DNA of 50,182 nucleotides from Ruoffia tabacinasalis (GTDB lineage: Bacteria; Bacillota; Bacilli; Lactobacillales; Aerococcaceae): positions 1-50,182 of the forward strand of contig NZ_VBSP01000016.1 of assembly GCF_005864045.1 (NCBI RefSeq). Reading direction: 5' to 3'. The notes under the pieces were generated by a model, which saw only the letters and a list, made by a program, of their open reading frames with translations, was not told where the DNA came from and searched no databases. Within the stretch, counting starts at the first letter, position 1. Every line of letters starts with the position of its first letter. Below are positions 23,973 through 33,860 of this stretch, piece by piece. A program made the translations under genes and the position numbers.

Positions 23973-25889
23973 TTAGAAACCACCGGTTCCCCCACCGCCA
24001 CCTGATCCTCCAGATGACCCACTAGAGAAGCCACCACCAAAACCTCCCGTATTCGACCCAGAGTATTTGCTTTGTGCTGGAGCGCTACTTGTCACGGATT
24101 GGCTAATCGATGGTCTGACAACTTGGTTAATCCAGTAAGGGTTACTGTAGATAACCATTGGCATTGCCATCTGACTTAATTCTTCCATACCATATTCTTT
24201 ATTCATGGCTTCAATCACTTTATCTGCCACATCTAAGGAAATCGCATAAACTAAAAACTCTTCCCAGAGAGGCAGTGAAGCAACTTCACGCATATTGAAA
24301 TTCCCTATATCATCTAACATATTCGCAAAGCCTTTCCATTCTTTAATCATCTTATCTTGTTCGTAAGTGCGAATAGGTCGAAGTGTCGTCAATAATAAGA
24401 TGACAATGGCTAAGATCAAATTCACTGCGAAAGCTAGTAAAATCGGCATAATATGTTCTTGTAGTGGTGAATCTAAAGTTAAAAATAGTAAAACAAATAA
24501 CATAATCACACTTGCAATAACAGCTAGAACAGCGTAACCAACGGAATTATTATATTCTTTGGGTTGATTTCTAACTTGTTCACCTTTGACTTCAACGTAA
24601 TTAGCAAACTGTGTCCATTTACGGTATTTTTGCTTTTTCGCATTACGATTACTTTGAATATCTTCTTCGATTTGACTGAGTGTTGTCGGTTCATTGTTTG
24701 GAAGTAAGTATTCATAAACATAGCGTTCATGCTTTTGTAAATCAAATAAGTCAGCTTCTTCTTCAGCCGGCGATACACGAATGGTTGACGCGCTTTTGCG
24801 TTTTAAAAGACCGCGTTTTTCTCGACTGACTTCTTCTACTTTGATATATCCTTTACGGGCTAAATCAATAATTGTTGCCGAGAAGTCATCCGCAATTGGC
24901 TTATCACGTAAAACCGCTGTTGCCATAATCGCTGGCGTTAACTCTTCTGGTAAAGAATAGACATGTTCTGGGATATGCGCTGGCTTTGGATTTAGTTTAC
25001 GATGATTACGGAAGTAATACACCCAAGCAAAGATAGTCACGAGTGGGAAGCCAATTAAAGCTAAGATGACCCACAACCAACGGCGTTGTTGTGAACTTTC
25101 ATGCGCCTCTCTATCTGCTTCGACGGTTGCTTCAGATTGCTCAATAATCTCATCTTTCATATTTGCTTGAACGATATTTTGGTTATTTGGTGTTAATGCG
25201 ATTGGGAAGATTGCATTAACTTCCACGAATTGATTTGGTGGATTGTCTGGCACTGTGATATCGATGTAACTTTGATCGCCTTCAGTGACCGGCTGAATTT
25301 CTCCGTTATAAGGTCCATAACCCCACGCTCGGAAATCATCTGGGTTTGAGACACTTCCGGGTAAGTAAATTCTTGCATCGACCGCAAAGTCATCGTCTGT
25401 ATTTTCCGGAACGATCTTGCGGTTAATCTCGGCAGTGTCATTATAGTTAGTAATTAATTCTTCTAGTGTGTATTCGAATACAAAATGCACCGTCTCGTCC
25501 TCTGCTGGATTAAATACTTGTAGTCTAAAAATCTGACCATTATCGGATACTTTAAACGTTCCAGGTGCTTCGTTAAAACTTTCATTGAGGTAATTAATAT
25601 CGCCGGTTTCTTCATCTAAAATCCCAACACGATATTCAGTTAGATTGTAACCCCCATAATCGATATTGTGGTAAGCTCCATTCATATAATCGACATCGAA
25701 TGTGTAGATTTCTTTAAAAGACACATCGCCATCCGACGAAATTTGTCCTGTAATATCTGCTTCTGTTATATCAAAACTAATATCCTGGGCACTCACGGTT
25801 GAAATTGTCATCAGCGGCACAAGAATAAAGAGCGAGAGTAACAAGCTCAATATATTTCGGCTCAAACGATTTAAATTCATTTGGCTCAC
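23973..25889 (-). CDS. DUF2207 domain membrane protein
   Basis: 638 residues. A signal peptide (to about ISTVSAQD, 36) is followed by an extracellular DUF2207 beta domain (about 40-235), a transmembrane helix (about 271-292), a cytosolic segment, two more helices (about 455-475 and 480-500) and a Gly/Ser-rich tail (GGFGGGFSSGSSGGSGGGGG). This layout is typical of the family, often found with LemA; a LemA gene lies at 45.5 kb. The function is unknown, though a membrane or envelope role is likely. The gene is inserted between walJ and walI, which are adjacent in most relatives. Confidence 0.88.
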   Translation of the reverse strand: MSQMNLNRLSRNILSLLLSLFILVPLMTISTVSAQDISFDITEADITGQISSDGDVSFKEIYTFDVDYMNGAYHNIDYGGYNLTEYRVGILDEETGDINYLNESFNEAPGTFKVSDNGQIFRLQVFNPAEDETVHFVFEYTLEELITNYNDTAEINRKIVPENTDDDFAVDARIYLPGSVSNPDDFRAWGYGPYNGEIQPVTEGDQSYIDITVPDNPPNQFVEVNAIFPIALTPNNQNIVQANMKDEIIEQSEATVEADREAHESSQQRRWLWVILALIGFPLVTIFAWVYYFRNHRKLNPKPAHIPEHVYSLPEELTPAIMATAVLRDKPIADDFSATIIDLARKGYIKVEEVSREKRGLLKRKSASTIRVSPAEEEADLFDLQKHERYVYEYLLPNNEPTTLSQIEEDIQSNRNAKKQKYRKWTQFANYVEVKGEQVRNQPKEYNNSVGYAVLAVIASVIMLFVLLFLTLDSPLQEHIMPILLAFAVNLILAIVILLLTTLRPIRTYEQDKMIKEWKGFANMLDDIGNFNMREVASLPLWEEFLVYAISLDVADKVIEAMNKEYGMEELSQMAMPMVIYSNPYWINQVVRPSISQSVTSSAPAQSKYSGSNTGGFGGGFSSGSSGGSGGGGGTGGF

Positions 25890-26014
25890 CTAACTTTCCA
25901 TTCATTATAATAGCATTTTACCATGTATAGGATGCATTCGCACACTAAAGCATGAATTACTTTTTAAAGACTTCTTTTTGAACATGTGTTACGGGTAATT
26001 ATTTAAAAAGTTTA

Positions 26015-26182
26015 TCTACTCAAGACAAACCAATCACCCATTTGGCGCGAGTTACGTCTACTCAAGACAAACCGAACTCCCATTTGGCGCGAGTTACGTC
26101 AATTCAAGACAAACCGATCACCCATTTGACCTGAGTTGCGTCAACTCAAGACAAACCGAACAGCCATTTGGCGCGAGTTGCA
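26015..26182. repeat. Four tandem 42-nt repeats
   Basis: Units start at 26015, 26057, 26099 and 26141 with an exact 42-nt period. The consensus begins TCWACTCAAGACAAACCRAH and ends CATTTGGCGCGAGTTRCG. Each unit can fold, ACTC with GAGT and CAAA with TTTG. No unique spacers separate the units. The same family occurs at 22.8 kb and 37.2 kb. Confidence 0.9.
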
Positions 26183-26200
26183 TTTTAAATCACGATCCCC

Positions 26201-26238
26201 AAAAAAACCGCTCCACCACAATAGTGGCGAACGGCTCT
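26201..26238 (-). terminator. Terminator at the end of the walRKHI region
   Basis: AGAGCCGTTCGCCAC pairs with GTGGTGGAGCGGTTT on the minus strand, followed by TTTT. Confidence 0.88.
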
Positions 26239-26240
26239 TA

Positions 26241-27074
26241 CTAATTAAATTGCTTCCGGTTAACTGTATTTCCTCGAATACTATCGACTAATAAAGTAAA
26301 GCGGCCATTCGGATTGTCATACACGATTTGCCAGGCAGGTGAATAGACGTTTAAGCCGTCTAATTGCGTCTGGCGGTAATAAACTAATATCGAATAATGA
26401 ATTACCGAACCGTCTGGGATTAAAGTTTCCACACGACGATCAATAATTTCTAAAGCTTCACGTTCGGATAAGATGGTCCGGTCTCGGTCAAGCTCTGTAA
26501 CATTGCTTTGGAAAGTTTGCGTATAACCAGTCATCATAAAGTTTTCATCCAAATTAATTCGGATTTCTGCTGTACCATCCACAATCGGACGCCCGTCAAA
26601 GGCGGTCATTCGAGCATAGATGACTTGTTCTGAATTAACATACCAAATATTTCGGTAAACATCTCCAGAGATAAATAAGGCTGGGTTCTCCAAAAAGTCT
26701 TGAAGGGCTTGCCGTTGTTCATTTGAAAAACCCGTTGTTTCAGCTGTTAAGCCGAGTCCTAAATCCATCGGTTCTGATAAAGTCCCAGTCAGCATGCCTT
26801 CTTGATTCACAGATACATCTTCGATTTCAAGTTGTGAAATATTTTCAGCAAGATGATTATTAGTCTCTGATACGACGAATGGGAGTTGATATTTTTCAGT
26901 CGATAATTCATCAAAAGTAACGCCACGATTTGATAGATTTTCTTCAATGGATAACTCAATCTGTTCAGTTGGTAAACTGGTTACTTCAGCTCGATTAAAC
27001 AACATGAATAGTAAGTAAATATCGAATACTAGAAAGAAAAACACTAATACGATTTGAATGCGTTTAAAGTCCAC
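26241..27074 (-). CDS. walI: WalK regulatory protein WalI (YycI)
   Basis: 277 residues. One N-terminal transmembrane helix (about 7-26, IVLVFFFLVFDIYLLFMLF) is followed by an extracellular YycI domain. In Firmicutes WalI and WalH bind WalK in the membrane and tune its kinase activity. The start overlaps the walH stop by one base (ATGA type), so the two are translationally coupled. Sequence similarity to other YycI proteins is low, as is normal; the assignment rests on size, topology and position. Confidence 0.88.
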   Translation of the reverse strand: MDFKRIQIVLVFFFLVFDIYLLFMLFNRAEVTSLPTEQIELSIEENLSNRGVTFDELSTEKYQLPFVVSETNNHLAENISQLEIEDVSVNQEGMLTGTLSEPMDLGLGLTAETTGFSNEQRQALQDFLENPALFISGDVYRNIWYVNSEQVIYARMTAFDGRPIVDGTAEIRINLDENFMMTGYTQTFQSNVTELDRDRTILSEREALEIIDRRVETLIPDGSVIHYSILVYYRQTQLDGLNVYSPAWQIVYDNPNGRFTLLVDSIRGNTVNRKQFN

Positions 27075-28483
27075 TAGTCAGCTCCCCCTTCACCAAGTAC
27101 TTGAGTATTCCAAATATCCACAAAGTCGTCGCTTTGAATTTCTTCTAAAGTATAGTGCTCACCGTTTAATTGGAAGAACCAAGTCGGAATGAGCTCTGCT
27201 TTTCTAAACATTTCCATATCTTCTTGCCATTCATAAGCCATAAAGATATCTTCAAAGCCATTCACTGTATAACCTCGTTCTTGAAGCACTGCTAAAATTT
27301 CTTCATGATTCATCAATTCATACTCTTGTGAAGCCGTGTCGATATGCGTATAAAAAGTCAACATCGGTTGGTGGTATCGGAAGATATCCCCACTCAAATC
27401 GCCACGCATCTGAACGGAGTTCGCTCCATAATCAGGCATGTTTGAGCTTGTTAAGATGGGTAAATCATTGTAGTAACGTCTAAAAGTAATGAAGTTATTC
27501 TCTTGATGGAATAGACGAATATCGCCTTCCCAATACTCAAATTGTTGCACCATACTAAAGGCATTACGGAATTTCTCAACAGTCGTTCTTGGCTCACCCG
27601 GATCTGCCCGGCTGATTGTTAAGTCAAACTGCTGAGTCGTTCGGTTCACATCTAGTGTATTAATATAGTTTTGATAACGGAATACTTCGTCATCATCACT
27701 ATTTGCTACTTCAGTCGTATTAAAGCCAGTATTATCAAACAAATCACTGACATGAAGATTTTCTGGCAATACATCCAGGGTAAAGAGTTGCGACTGTAAG
27801 TTTACATTATTGACTGGCAGGTAAATTGGCTTATATGCGCCTTGATAACGAACCACTTCAAGCAAATCTGAGTTCTCTAAAGTAATAGCATTACGCAATT
27901 CATCTTTTCTTAAATTCGATGATAATTCTGCTTCAATCACACGTTCTGTCTTAGAATCAATTAAGTAAACTCCACGCTCTTCTTGCGAAGTCAGCGGAAT
28001 AATAATTCGATCAATTAAAATATCTGTCGGTATCTCGTCTTCAATGGATAATACTCGCGTGTATGCTCCTAAGGGAATACGCGTCGGTAATTCCATCTGC
28101 AGATGATCAACATCTAATAAATTATTAAGTAACTGCGGATCTTCCATATATGACACATTATCAACTGAGATGGGTCTACTTTCAATTAAAGAACGCAATG
28201 TGTTGATAGTTGCTTCATCACGAATGAAGTAAGACTGTTGGCCTAATCGAATAATATACTCATCTGAAGAGACAACATCTTGAAAACTTAATCGCGTGGG
28301 TGAGTAGTAATTAGCAGTTGGTTGAATGGTTTCAGTCGCTATCTCTTCGTCTGTCGGAGCTGATTCATTACCAATAATACTTTCAAATGTGTTGATATCA
28401 TAAAGAATAAAGTATGAGAATAAGAAACTAATCGCAACTAATATAACGAGCACGACTGTGATCCCCGTATTTTGTTTTCTCAT
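27074..28483 (-). CDS. walH: WalK regulatory protein WalH (YycH)
   Basis: About 469 residues. A single N-terminal membrane helix (about 9-29) and a long extracellular domain of the YycH type. It works with WalI as a membrane regulator of the WalK histidine kinase. I chose ATG 28483 because GTGGGA stands seven bases upstream; an in-frame TTG at 28486 touches the walK stop codon. It lies between walK and walI without gaps. Confidence 0.9.
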   Translation of the reverse strand: MRKQNTGITVVLVILVAISFLFSYFILYDINTFESIIGNESAPTDEEIATETIQPTANYYSPTRLSFQDVVSSDEYIIRLGQQSYFIRDEATINTLRSLIESRPISVDNVSYMEDPQLLNNLLDVDHLQMELPTRIPLGAYTRVLSIEDEIPTDILIDRIIIPLTSQEERGVYLIDSKTERVIEAELSSNLRKDELRNAITLENSDLLEVVRYQGAYKPIYLPVNNVNLQSQLFTLDVLPENLHVSDLFDNTGFNTTEVANSDDDEVFRYQNYINTLDVNRTTQQFDLTISRADPGEPRTTVEKFRNAFSMVQQFEYWEGDIRLFHQENNFITFRRYYNDLPILTSSNMPDYGANSVQMRGDLSGDIFRYHQPMLTFYTHIDTASQEYELMNHEEILAVLQERGYTVNGFEDIFMAYEWQEDMEMFRKAELIPTWFFQLNGEHYTLEEIQSDDFVDIWNTQVLGEGGAD

Positions 28484-28486
28484 CAA

Positions 28487-30340
28487 TTAATCCCACTCCC
28501 CATCTAGCTCGGTGAATTCGGTATAAGGTAATTCAAAGATAAAGGTTGAGCCTTCACCTTCAACACTATCTACCCAAATTGAACCGCCATGTAATTCGAT
28601 AACCTCTTTAGAAATCGCAAGGCCGAGTCCACTACCACCTTGTTCACGAGACCGCGCCTTATCAACGCGGTAGAAACGATCAAATAATTTCTCAGCGTCT
28701 TGCTTAGAAATTCCTAACCCTTCATCGGTGATACGTACAATGACACTGCGGTGGTTATCTTCAATTTTAACTGTAATGGTTCCCCCATCGGGTGAATATT
28801 TCACGGCATTATTTAAGATATTATCAATCACCTGAGTCATTCGGTCCTGGTCAACATCGACATAGATATCCCGTGTTGTAAATTCACGCACAAAATTATA
28901 GTTCCCTGCATTTGAATCCGATTCTAAAGTGAAAACTAACCGGTCTATGATATGGTTAATAATCCGTTTCAAATCAACGTAGTCGGTCTGAAGTGTAATT
29001 TGGCCACCATCCATCTTAGATAAATCCAGTAAGTTTGCGATCATCCGAATCATACGATTACTTTCTGATTGAATGACTTCTAAAAATTGCGGCGCAATCT
29101 TCTCGTCACGCCAAGCACCATCAGATAGGGCTTCACTATAACTTTTAATACTGGTTAAAGGTGTACGCAATTCGTGCGACACATTTGATACGAAATCGCG
29201 TTGTTCTTGTTCGGTCTTCTCTTGTTCTGTGACGTCTGTTAACACACACACAACTCCAGTAACAAAGCCGGTTTCTCGACGAATAATCGAGAATTCACCT
29301 TTTAAAATCGAATCCACACCTTTATCAGTGTGTTTAATCATGACTTCAGTATCTTTTTGTAGTAATCCTTTTAAAGCAATTTGCGATTCGATATTTAATA
29401 ATCTTAAAATCGAATGACCAATCGCTTGTTCTTGACGAATATTTAACAATTGCAAGGCACGGTCATTTACTAATAGGACGCGTCCTCGTTGATCTGTCCC
29501 AATCACACCATCGGTCATGTGACGAAGAATTCCGTCTAAACGTTGTCTTTCTGACTCGGTCGATTCTTGGGCATCTTTTACTTTGACGGCTAACTCATTA
29601 ATGGTCATCGTTAACTCACCCAACTCGTCATAACCGTACACTTCGGCCGGGTAATTATAGACTCCTTCCGAAATACGCAAGGCTTGTTGTCGCATATTCT
29701 CTATCGGACGAGTTAAACCTTGACTTAAGACAAAGGAAATCAATAAAGCGACTCCTACGGCTAAAATCGAGGACTGGAGAAATAGGTCAATAATATTATT
29801 ATTCTGACTATAAATTTGCTCCATATTAGCCTCAATGACTAACACTCCGAGTAACGTCGTTTGCGTTGTTCCAAAGATAGGTTTAATTAATTTGTAAATC
29901 GGTGCATCTGTTTCTGGATCTGTATACTCACTGCGTAATTCATTCTGATAGAGTAAGACATTGCGCGCATCAGCATCTGTTGTTTGGTTCCCAATCGAAC
30001 TTTGATCTAAACCCTGATTCGTCGCAATGATCGTTTGCGCATTATTAATCACCTCAAGACGCGCAGGCGCCGTTGAGCTAAAGGTTTCTAAAGTTTGACG
30101 CAATTGGTTGAGTACACTTTGTGACTCTTGGTCCGAATTCGATAATATCGGTGTAATATTATTCGCTAAAAAGTCCGCTTGCGTATTGATTTGTACTTTA
30201 AAATTATCTACTGTTTGTGTCTCTAACTGATCAATAAAGATAACTCCGATAAATTGGAAAGTAATCACTAAGATAAATACAAATAGTAAGGGTATTTTAA
30301 AGTATATTGATTGGAAAAAGCGAAAAGGTCTTTGCTTCAT
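28487..30340 (-). CDS. walK: Sensor histidine kinase WalK (YycG)
   Basis: 617 residues with full WalK architecture: transmembrane helix 1 (about 14-36), an extracellular Cache/PAS-like domain (40-185), helix 2 (about 188-208), HAMP (about 208-260), a cytosolic PAS domain (about 265-375), HisKA with phospho-acceptor His389 (FVSNVSHELRTPLTSIKSYS), and HATPase_c with N box DNILNNAVKYS, DEGLGI and GSGLGLAI. It senses cell-wall state and phosphorylates WalR, which controls autolysins and wall synthesis. It is essential in many Firmicutes. It lies 258 nt behind walR, an unusually wide gap. Confidence 0.97.
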   Translation of the reverse strand: MKQRPFRFFQSIYFKIPLLFVFILVITFQFIGVIFIDQLETQTVDNFKVQINTQADFLANNITPILSNSDQESQSVLNQLRQTLETFSSTAPARLEVINNAQTIIATNQGLDQSSIGNQTTDADARNVLLYQNELRSEYTDPETDAPIYKLIKPIFGTTQTTLLGVLVIEANMEQIYSQNNNIIDLFLQSSILAVGVALLISFVLSQGLTRPIENMRQQALRISEGVYNYPAEVYGYDELGELTMTINELAVKVKDAQESTESERQRLDGILRHMTDGVIGTDQRGRVLLVNDRALQLLNIRQEQAIGHSILRLLNIESQIALKGLLQKDTEVMIKHTDKGVDSILKGEFSIIRRETGFVTGVVCVLTDVTEQEKTEQEQRDFVSNVSHELRTPLTSIKSYSEALSDGAWRDEKIAPQFLEVIQSESNRMIRMIANLLDLSKMDGGQITLQTDYVDLKRIINHIIDRLVFTLESDSNAGNYNFVREFTTRDIYVDVDQDRMTQVIDNILNNAVKYSPDGGTITVKIEDNHRSVIVRITDEGLGISKQDAEKLFDRFYRVDKARSREQGGSGLGLAISKEVIELHGGSIWVDSVEGEGSTFIFELPYTEFTELDGEWD

Positions 30341-30537
30341 CGTCGTATCTGCTCCAATCTTTCTAAATTTTTAAGTCCTGAACACAATAATAACATGTTG
30401 GTGTCTCCTTAATTCAAACATTTTAATTCTAAAAAACATATAGACTCAGTTTATTGATTTTTAACTATAATTACAAGCTAGAATCTCATTTAATTTGCTT
30501 TGAATCAAGAACATTGTGTTCTTACTATATATACAAG

Positions 30538-30583
30538 AAGTGCCTGCTACGCGAAGGAATCCTTCTGCATATAGCAGGCACTT
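30538..30583 (-). promoter_or_regulatory. Hairpin in the walR-walK gap
   Basis: AAGTGCCTGCTA pairs perfectly with TAGCAGGCACTT, with an inner GAAGG/CCTTC stem. No clear T run follows on the minus strand, so it is either a weak terminator/attenuator or an RNA processing or stability element within the operon transcript. Confidence 0.65.
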
Positions 30584-30597
30584 TATCATGTATTTAA

Positions 30598-31302
30598 TTA
30601 TTCTTGTTCTGGATTTTTTAAAAAGTATCCAACACCACGACGGGTAATAATATACGTCGGGTGACTCGGTTGATCTTCGATTTTCTCACGTAATCGTCTA
30701 ATTGTTACGTCTACTGTACGGACATCCCCAAAATAATCATAGCCCCAGACTGTTTCTAGTAAATGTTCACGGGTCATGACTTGTCCAATATGTTTCGCTA
30801 AGTAGTGAAGTAATTCAAACTCACGATGTGTCAGTTCTATTTCTCTACCTAATTTTGATGCAATGTAAGCATCTTGGTGAACAATTAATTCGCCTACTTT
30901 GATTTCATTGGCATTATTTTCATCTTCATCAACTTCTTTTAATGCGTTACGACGTAGGTTCGCTTTTACACGAGCCATTAGTTCGCGGTTAGAGAATGGT
31001 TTCGTTACATAGTCGTCAGCACCTAATTCCAGACCGAGTACTTTATCAATCTCAGAATCTTTTGCCGTTAACATAATAATCGGCACAGCACTTTCTTTTC
31101 TAATTTCTCGACACACTTCCAAGCCATCTTTTTTAGGTAACATTAAATCTAAAATAACGAGGTCAGGTTTTGTTTCTTTAAATTTTTCGATTGCATCTTC
31201 GCCATCAAAACTTGTGACAATTTCATAACCTTCGTTTGATAAATTAAATGTAATGATATCCGAGATTGGCTTCTCATCGTCGACAACAAGTATCTTCTTC
31301 AT
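30598..31302 (-). CDS. walR: Response regulator WalR (YycF)
   Basis: 234 residues, OmpR family. The receiver domain has the acidic pair DDE (8-10), phospho-acceptor Asp52 ([13 protein letters not shown]) and TAKDSE. The winged-helix domain ends in [20 protein letters not shown] and ITRRGVGYF. It controls peptidoglycan hydrolase genes under WalK. ATG 31302 is chosen for AAGGAGGAAG upstream; an in-frame start at 31350 adds residues not found in the family. Confidence 0.97.
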   Translation of the reverse strand: MKKILVVDDEKPISDIITFNLSNEGYEIVTSFDGEDAIEKFKETKPDLVILDLMLPKKDGLEVCREIRKESAVPIIMLTAKDSEIDKVLGLELGADDYVTKPFSNRELMARVKANLRRNALKEVDEDENNANEIKVGELIVHQDAYIASKLGREIELTHREFELLHYLAKHIGQVMTREHLLETVWGYDYFGDVRTVDVTIRRLREKIEDQPSHPTYIITRRGVGYFLKNPEQE

Positions 31303-31455
31303 ATAGTTTTCTTCCTCCTTACATAAAGGATTAATATTTAGGATAGTCAAATATTAATTAAATATATATCGTATTAATTATACAGTTTTATTAAATATAG
31401 TCAAAATTGCCACAATAAATTAAGGTTTTCTTAATTATTTATGATTAAATAAGAA

Positions 31456-31494
31456 ATGCAAAGTAGTCGAATATTTCATTCCCCTACTTTGCAT
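31456..31494 (-). terminator. Terminator of the L,D-transpeptidase gene
   Basis: ATGCAAAGTAG pairs with CTACTTTGCAT; on the minus strand TTTCTTATTT follows. Confidence 0.7.
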
Positions 31495-31537
31495 ATTAAC
31501 CTAATTTTTTCAAAAAGTCATTTTTAAGCCCTTAAGA

Positions 31538-32914
31538 TTAATGGATAAGGATGGGCATACCTTCGTATGCATGAGCAAAAACATCTGCCATCACATCAGG
31601 TGGTGTATTAATACATCCAAGTGATCCTGATACTTGATAAGTGTTTCCACCAAAGTTACTTTGCCAACCAGCATCATGGATACCTTGACCAGTATCATCA
31701 AATGGTAACCAGTAATTTACGGGTTGTACATAATCACGCTCTGTACGAGGGTTATATCCTTTTAATTCTGAGTCTTCTTCTTTATCCCAGATTGAGTAAG
31801 CACCTGGCACAGTATCTGTTCCGATTTGCCCTGTTACAATTGGTGTTTCAACTACGATTTGTCCATCAACATAAACCCACATTGTCTGGTGGTCAACACT
31901 GACTTCAACGTAGCTATCCCCAATATCATTGCCTCCAGTATTGTAACCCGTCCCCACAATAGTTGGTTGACGTGATACATTCTCGCCAGCTTGTAAATCA
32001 GCTAAAATGTTTTGCGTTTCTGATTCACGGTCAATGGACCAACCTAATGTTCCGGGTTCAACCGTTACTTCACCTTCTGAAGTACTTTGGAATTGACGCG
32101 GTTTGTCATAAGTTGCGTATTCATCGTTTAATGTTCCAAGATATTCGTAAATTAATTCTTGGTCATAAACAATCTCGTTATTTGAATCAAAGTAAATCCA
32201 CTCTTCAATTGTTTCTTGAGGAATTGTGACATTGTTTCCAGCAATTTCTAGATTAATTTCAGTGTTTTTAGCTGTTTCAATTTGTTCCATGACTGAATCA
32301 ATTTTTTCGTCATGGCTTGATACTTCAGGTTCTAAGTAAGCTGAATTAATTTCGATTGATTCTTCACCATTTTGAACACCGTTCATAATTAATTCTTGAA
32401 CTTTATCAATATCTAATTGATTTCCTTCTTCCGCTTCAGTAACGTAGTAACCTTGCGCTTCAGTATATTCAATCGTTGCATCTTGAGCCGCTGTACGGTC
32501 TTCATTACTTAAACCTAGATCCGCTAATTGTTTGTTTAATTTTTGCTCGTCTAAATTCATTGTTTCCATTAAGCCACCATCATGGTTTTCAGATTGGAAG
32601 TAACCTGTAATCCACTCATTTGGGTTTTGGCTATTGTAAGTTTTTGTTAAAACTTCACCCGTTTGTAATTCTGGTTCCAATTCACCTAATTGAATCGAAC
32701 CAACTTCTTGGCCGTTCTCAGTAATTTGGAAAGTTTTGCTGTAGATATCCTCTTGAATTTTTTCTTCCGCTTCAGGGAGTGTTAAATTACTAATGTCAAC
32801 ACTTCCAAAAGTTGTATTTGCTTGGAATTTCTCAGCATAATATCCGATACCTGCACTATATGCCACAATTATGATGACTAGTACCGATACCACAGAGATA
32901 ATTAGTTTTTTCAT
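31538..32914 (-). CDS. L,D-transpeptidase (YkuD family)
   Basis: 458 residues. An N-terminal membrane anchor (about 5-25), then a long extracellular region with a peptidoglycan-binding-4-type domain (roughly 120-320), and a C-terminal YkuD catalytic domain. The active-site motif is HDAGWQSNFG...SGSLGCINTP with nucleophile Cys434. The usual SHGC is SLGC here. Such enzymes make 3-3 cross-links in peptidoglycan or attach proteins, and can bypass beta-lactam-sensitive penicillin-binding proteins. AGGTGAAC precedes the ATG. It is likely monocistronic and near the wal genes it may depend on. Confidence 0.92.
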   Translation of the reverse strand: MKKLIISVVSVLVIIIVAYSAGIGYYAEKFQANTTFGSVDISNLTLPEAEEKIQEDIYSKTFQITENGQEVGSIQLGELEPELQTGEVLTKTYNSQNPNEWITGYFQSENHDGGLMETMNLDEQKLNKQLADLGLSNEDRTAAQDATIEYTEAQGYYVTEAEEGNQLDIDKVQELIMNGVQNGEESIEINSAYLEPEVSSHDEKIDSVMEQIETAKNTEINLEIAGNNVTIPQETIEEWIYFDSNNEIVYDQELIYEYLGTLNDEYATYDKPRQFQSTSEGEVTVEPGTLGWSIDRESETQNILADLQAGENVSRQPTIVGTGYNTGGNDIGDSYVEVSVDHQTMWVYVDGQIVVETPIVTGQIGTDTVPGAYSIWDKEEDSELKGYNPRTERDYVQPVNYWLPFDDTGQGIHDAGWQSNFGGNTYQVSGSLGCINTPPDVMADVFAHAYEGMPILIH

Positions 32915-33014
32915 TTGTTCACCTCAAAAAATTTAATATTCGTTCTTTTAAATAACAAGACCTCATTCAAATATATATTTTAGCATGTAAATGTGAATAA
33001 AGTATAAATATTAC

Positions 33015-33860
33015 TTAACTATTGTGTGGCGGTTGTGTGACAAATTTTCTAATCGCGTGTGCGACTCCATTCTCATTATTCGTTAAAGTCAGCTCATCGG
33101 CCACTCTTTTTACTTCTGGATGGCCATTTTCCATTGCGACTCCTAAACCAGCCATTTTAACCATTTCGTAATCATTTAATTCATCTCCTATGGTCATAAT
33201 GTCTTCAGCTTTAATATCTAATAGTTGGATTAAAGCATTTAGACCATTAGCTTTATTCGCTAATTTAGGAATAAATTCAATTGCAACGGGTAAAGAGCGG
33301 ACAATATGAACTTGTTCATATAATTCATTAGGAATTTTTTCTAAATAATCATCGATAAATTCAACTCCACCAAAGACAACAATTTTATAGAGTGTCTCTA
33401 AGTTTAGAACTTCTTCGAATTTTGCCAATGTAATATCAGTACTTAGCGTTTTAGCGTCTTGTACAACCGTTGGATTCGCTGTCTCATCATCAACTAAATA
33501 CAGCTTATCTGGATCAAAGGCAACCATTTGAACTTCTTCACTTCGGTACTCTTTAAAGATATCATAAATTGCTTGACGGTCTCCTTCAGTTAAGATTGTT
33601 TCATGAACAATATTTAAGTCAGGTAACTGATGGATAACTGCCCCATTTTGTAAGATTAAATATTCATCGCCATCCCCTTGTGGCAATTGTTTAGACAAAT
33701 ATTGAATACTCGGTAGCGTACGTCCTGTACAAATAACGACTTGAACACCTTGTTCAATCGCCTCTTTAATCGCGTCTACATTTTCTTGCGACAAAGATTT
33801 GTCATCTCTTAGTAAAGTCCCATCTAAATCAATTGCTACGAGTTGAATATCACGTGTCAT
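33015..33860 (-). CDS. Cof-type HAD phosphatase
   Basis: 281 residues of the HAD subfamily IIB. Motif I is AIDLDGTLLRDD with nucleophile Asp, motif II VICTGRT, motif III Lys in the KANGLNAL region, and motif IV GDELNDYEMVKMAG. It probably dephosphorylates sugar phosphates or related small metabolites. Its ATG follows directly the stop codon of the upstream O-methyltransferase (TAA ATG), so the two are coupled. The exact substrate is unknown. Confidence 0.92.
   Translation of the reverse strand: MTRDIQLVAIDLDGTLLRDDKSLSQENVDAIKEAIEQGVQVVICTGRTLPSIQYLSKQLPQGDGDEYLILQNGAVIHQLPDLNIVHETILTEGDRQAIYDIFKEYRSEEVQMVAFDPDKLYLVDDETANPTVVQDAKTLSTDITLAKFEEVLNLETLYKIVVFGGVEFIDDYLEKIPNELYEQVHIVRSLPVAIEFIPKLANKANGLNALIQLLDIKAEDIMTIGDELNDYEMVKMAGLGVAMENGHPEVKRVADELTLTNNENGVAHAIRKFVTQPPHNS

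Noticed and set aside
26015-26182. CRISPR array
   Set aside because: The 42-nt units follow each other directly, without unique spacers, and differ among themselves. No cas genes are nearby.
30538-30583. Standard intrinsic terminator between walR and walK
   Set aside because: The stem is strong but no T run follows on the minus strand, so I list it as a regulatory hairpin instead.
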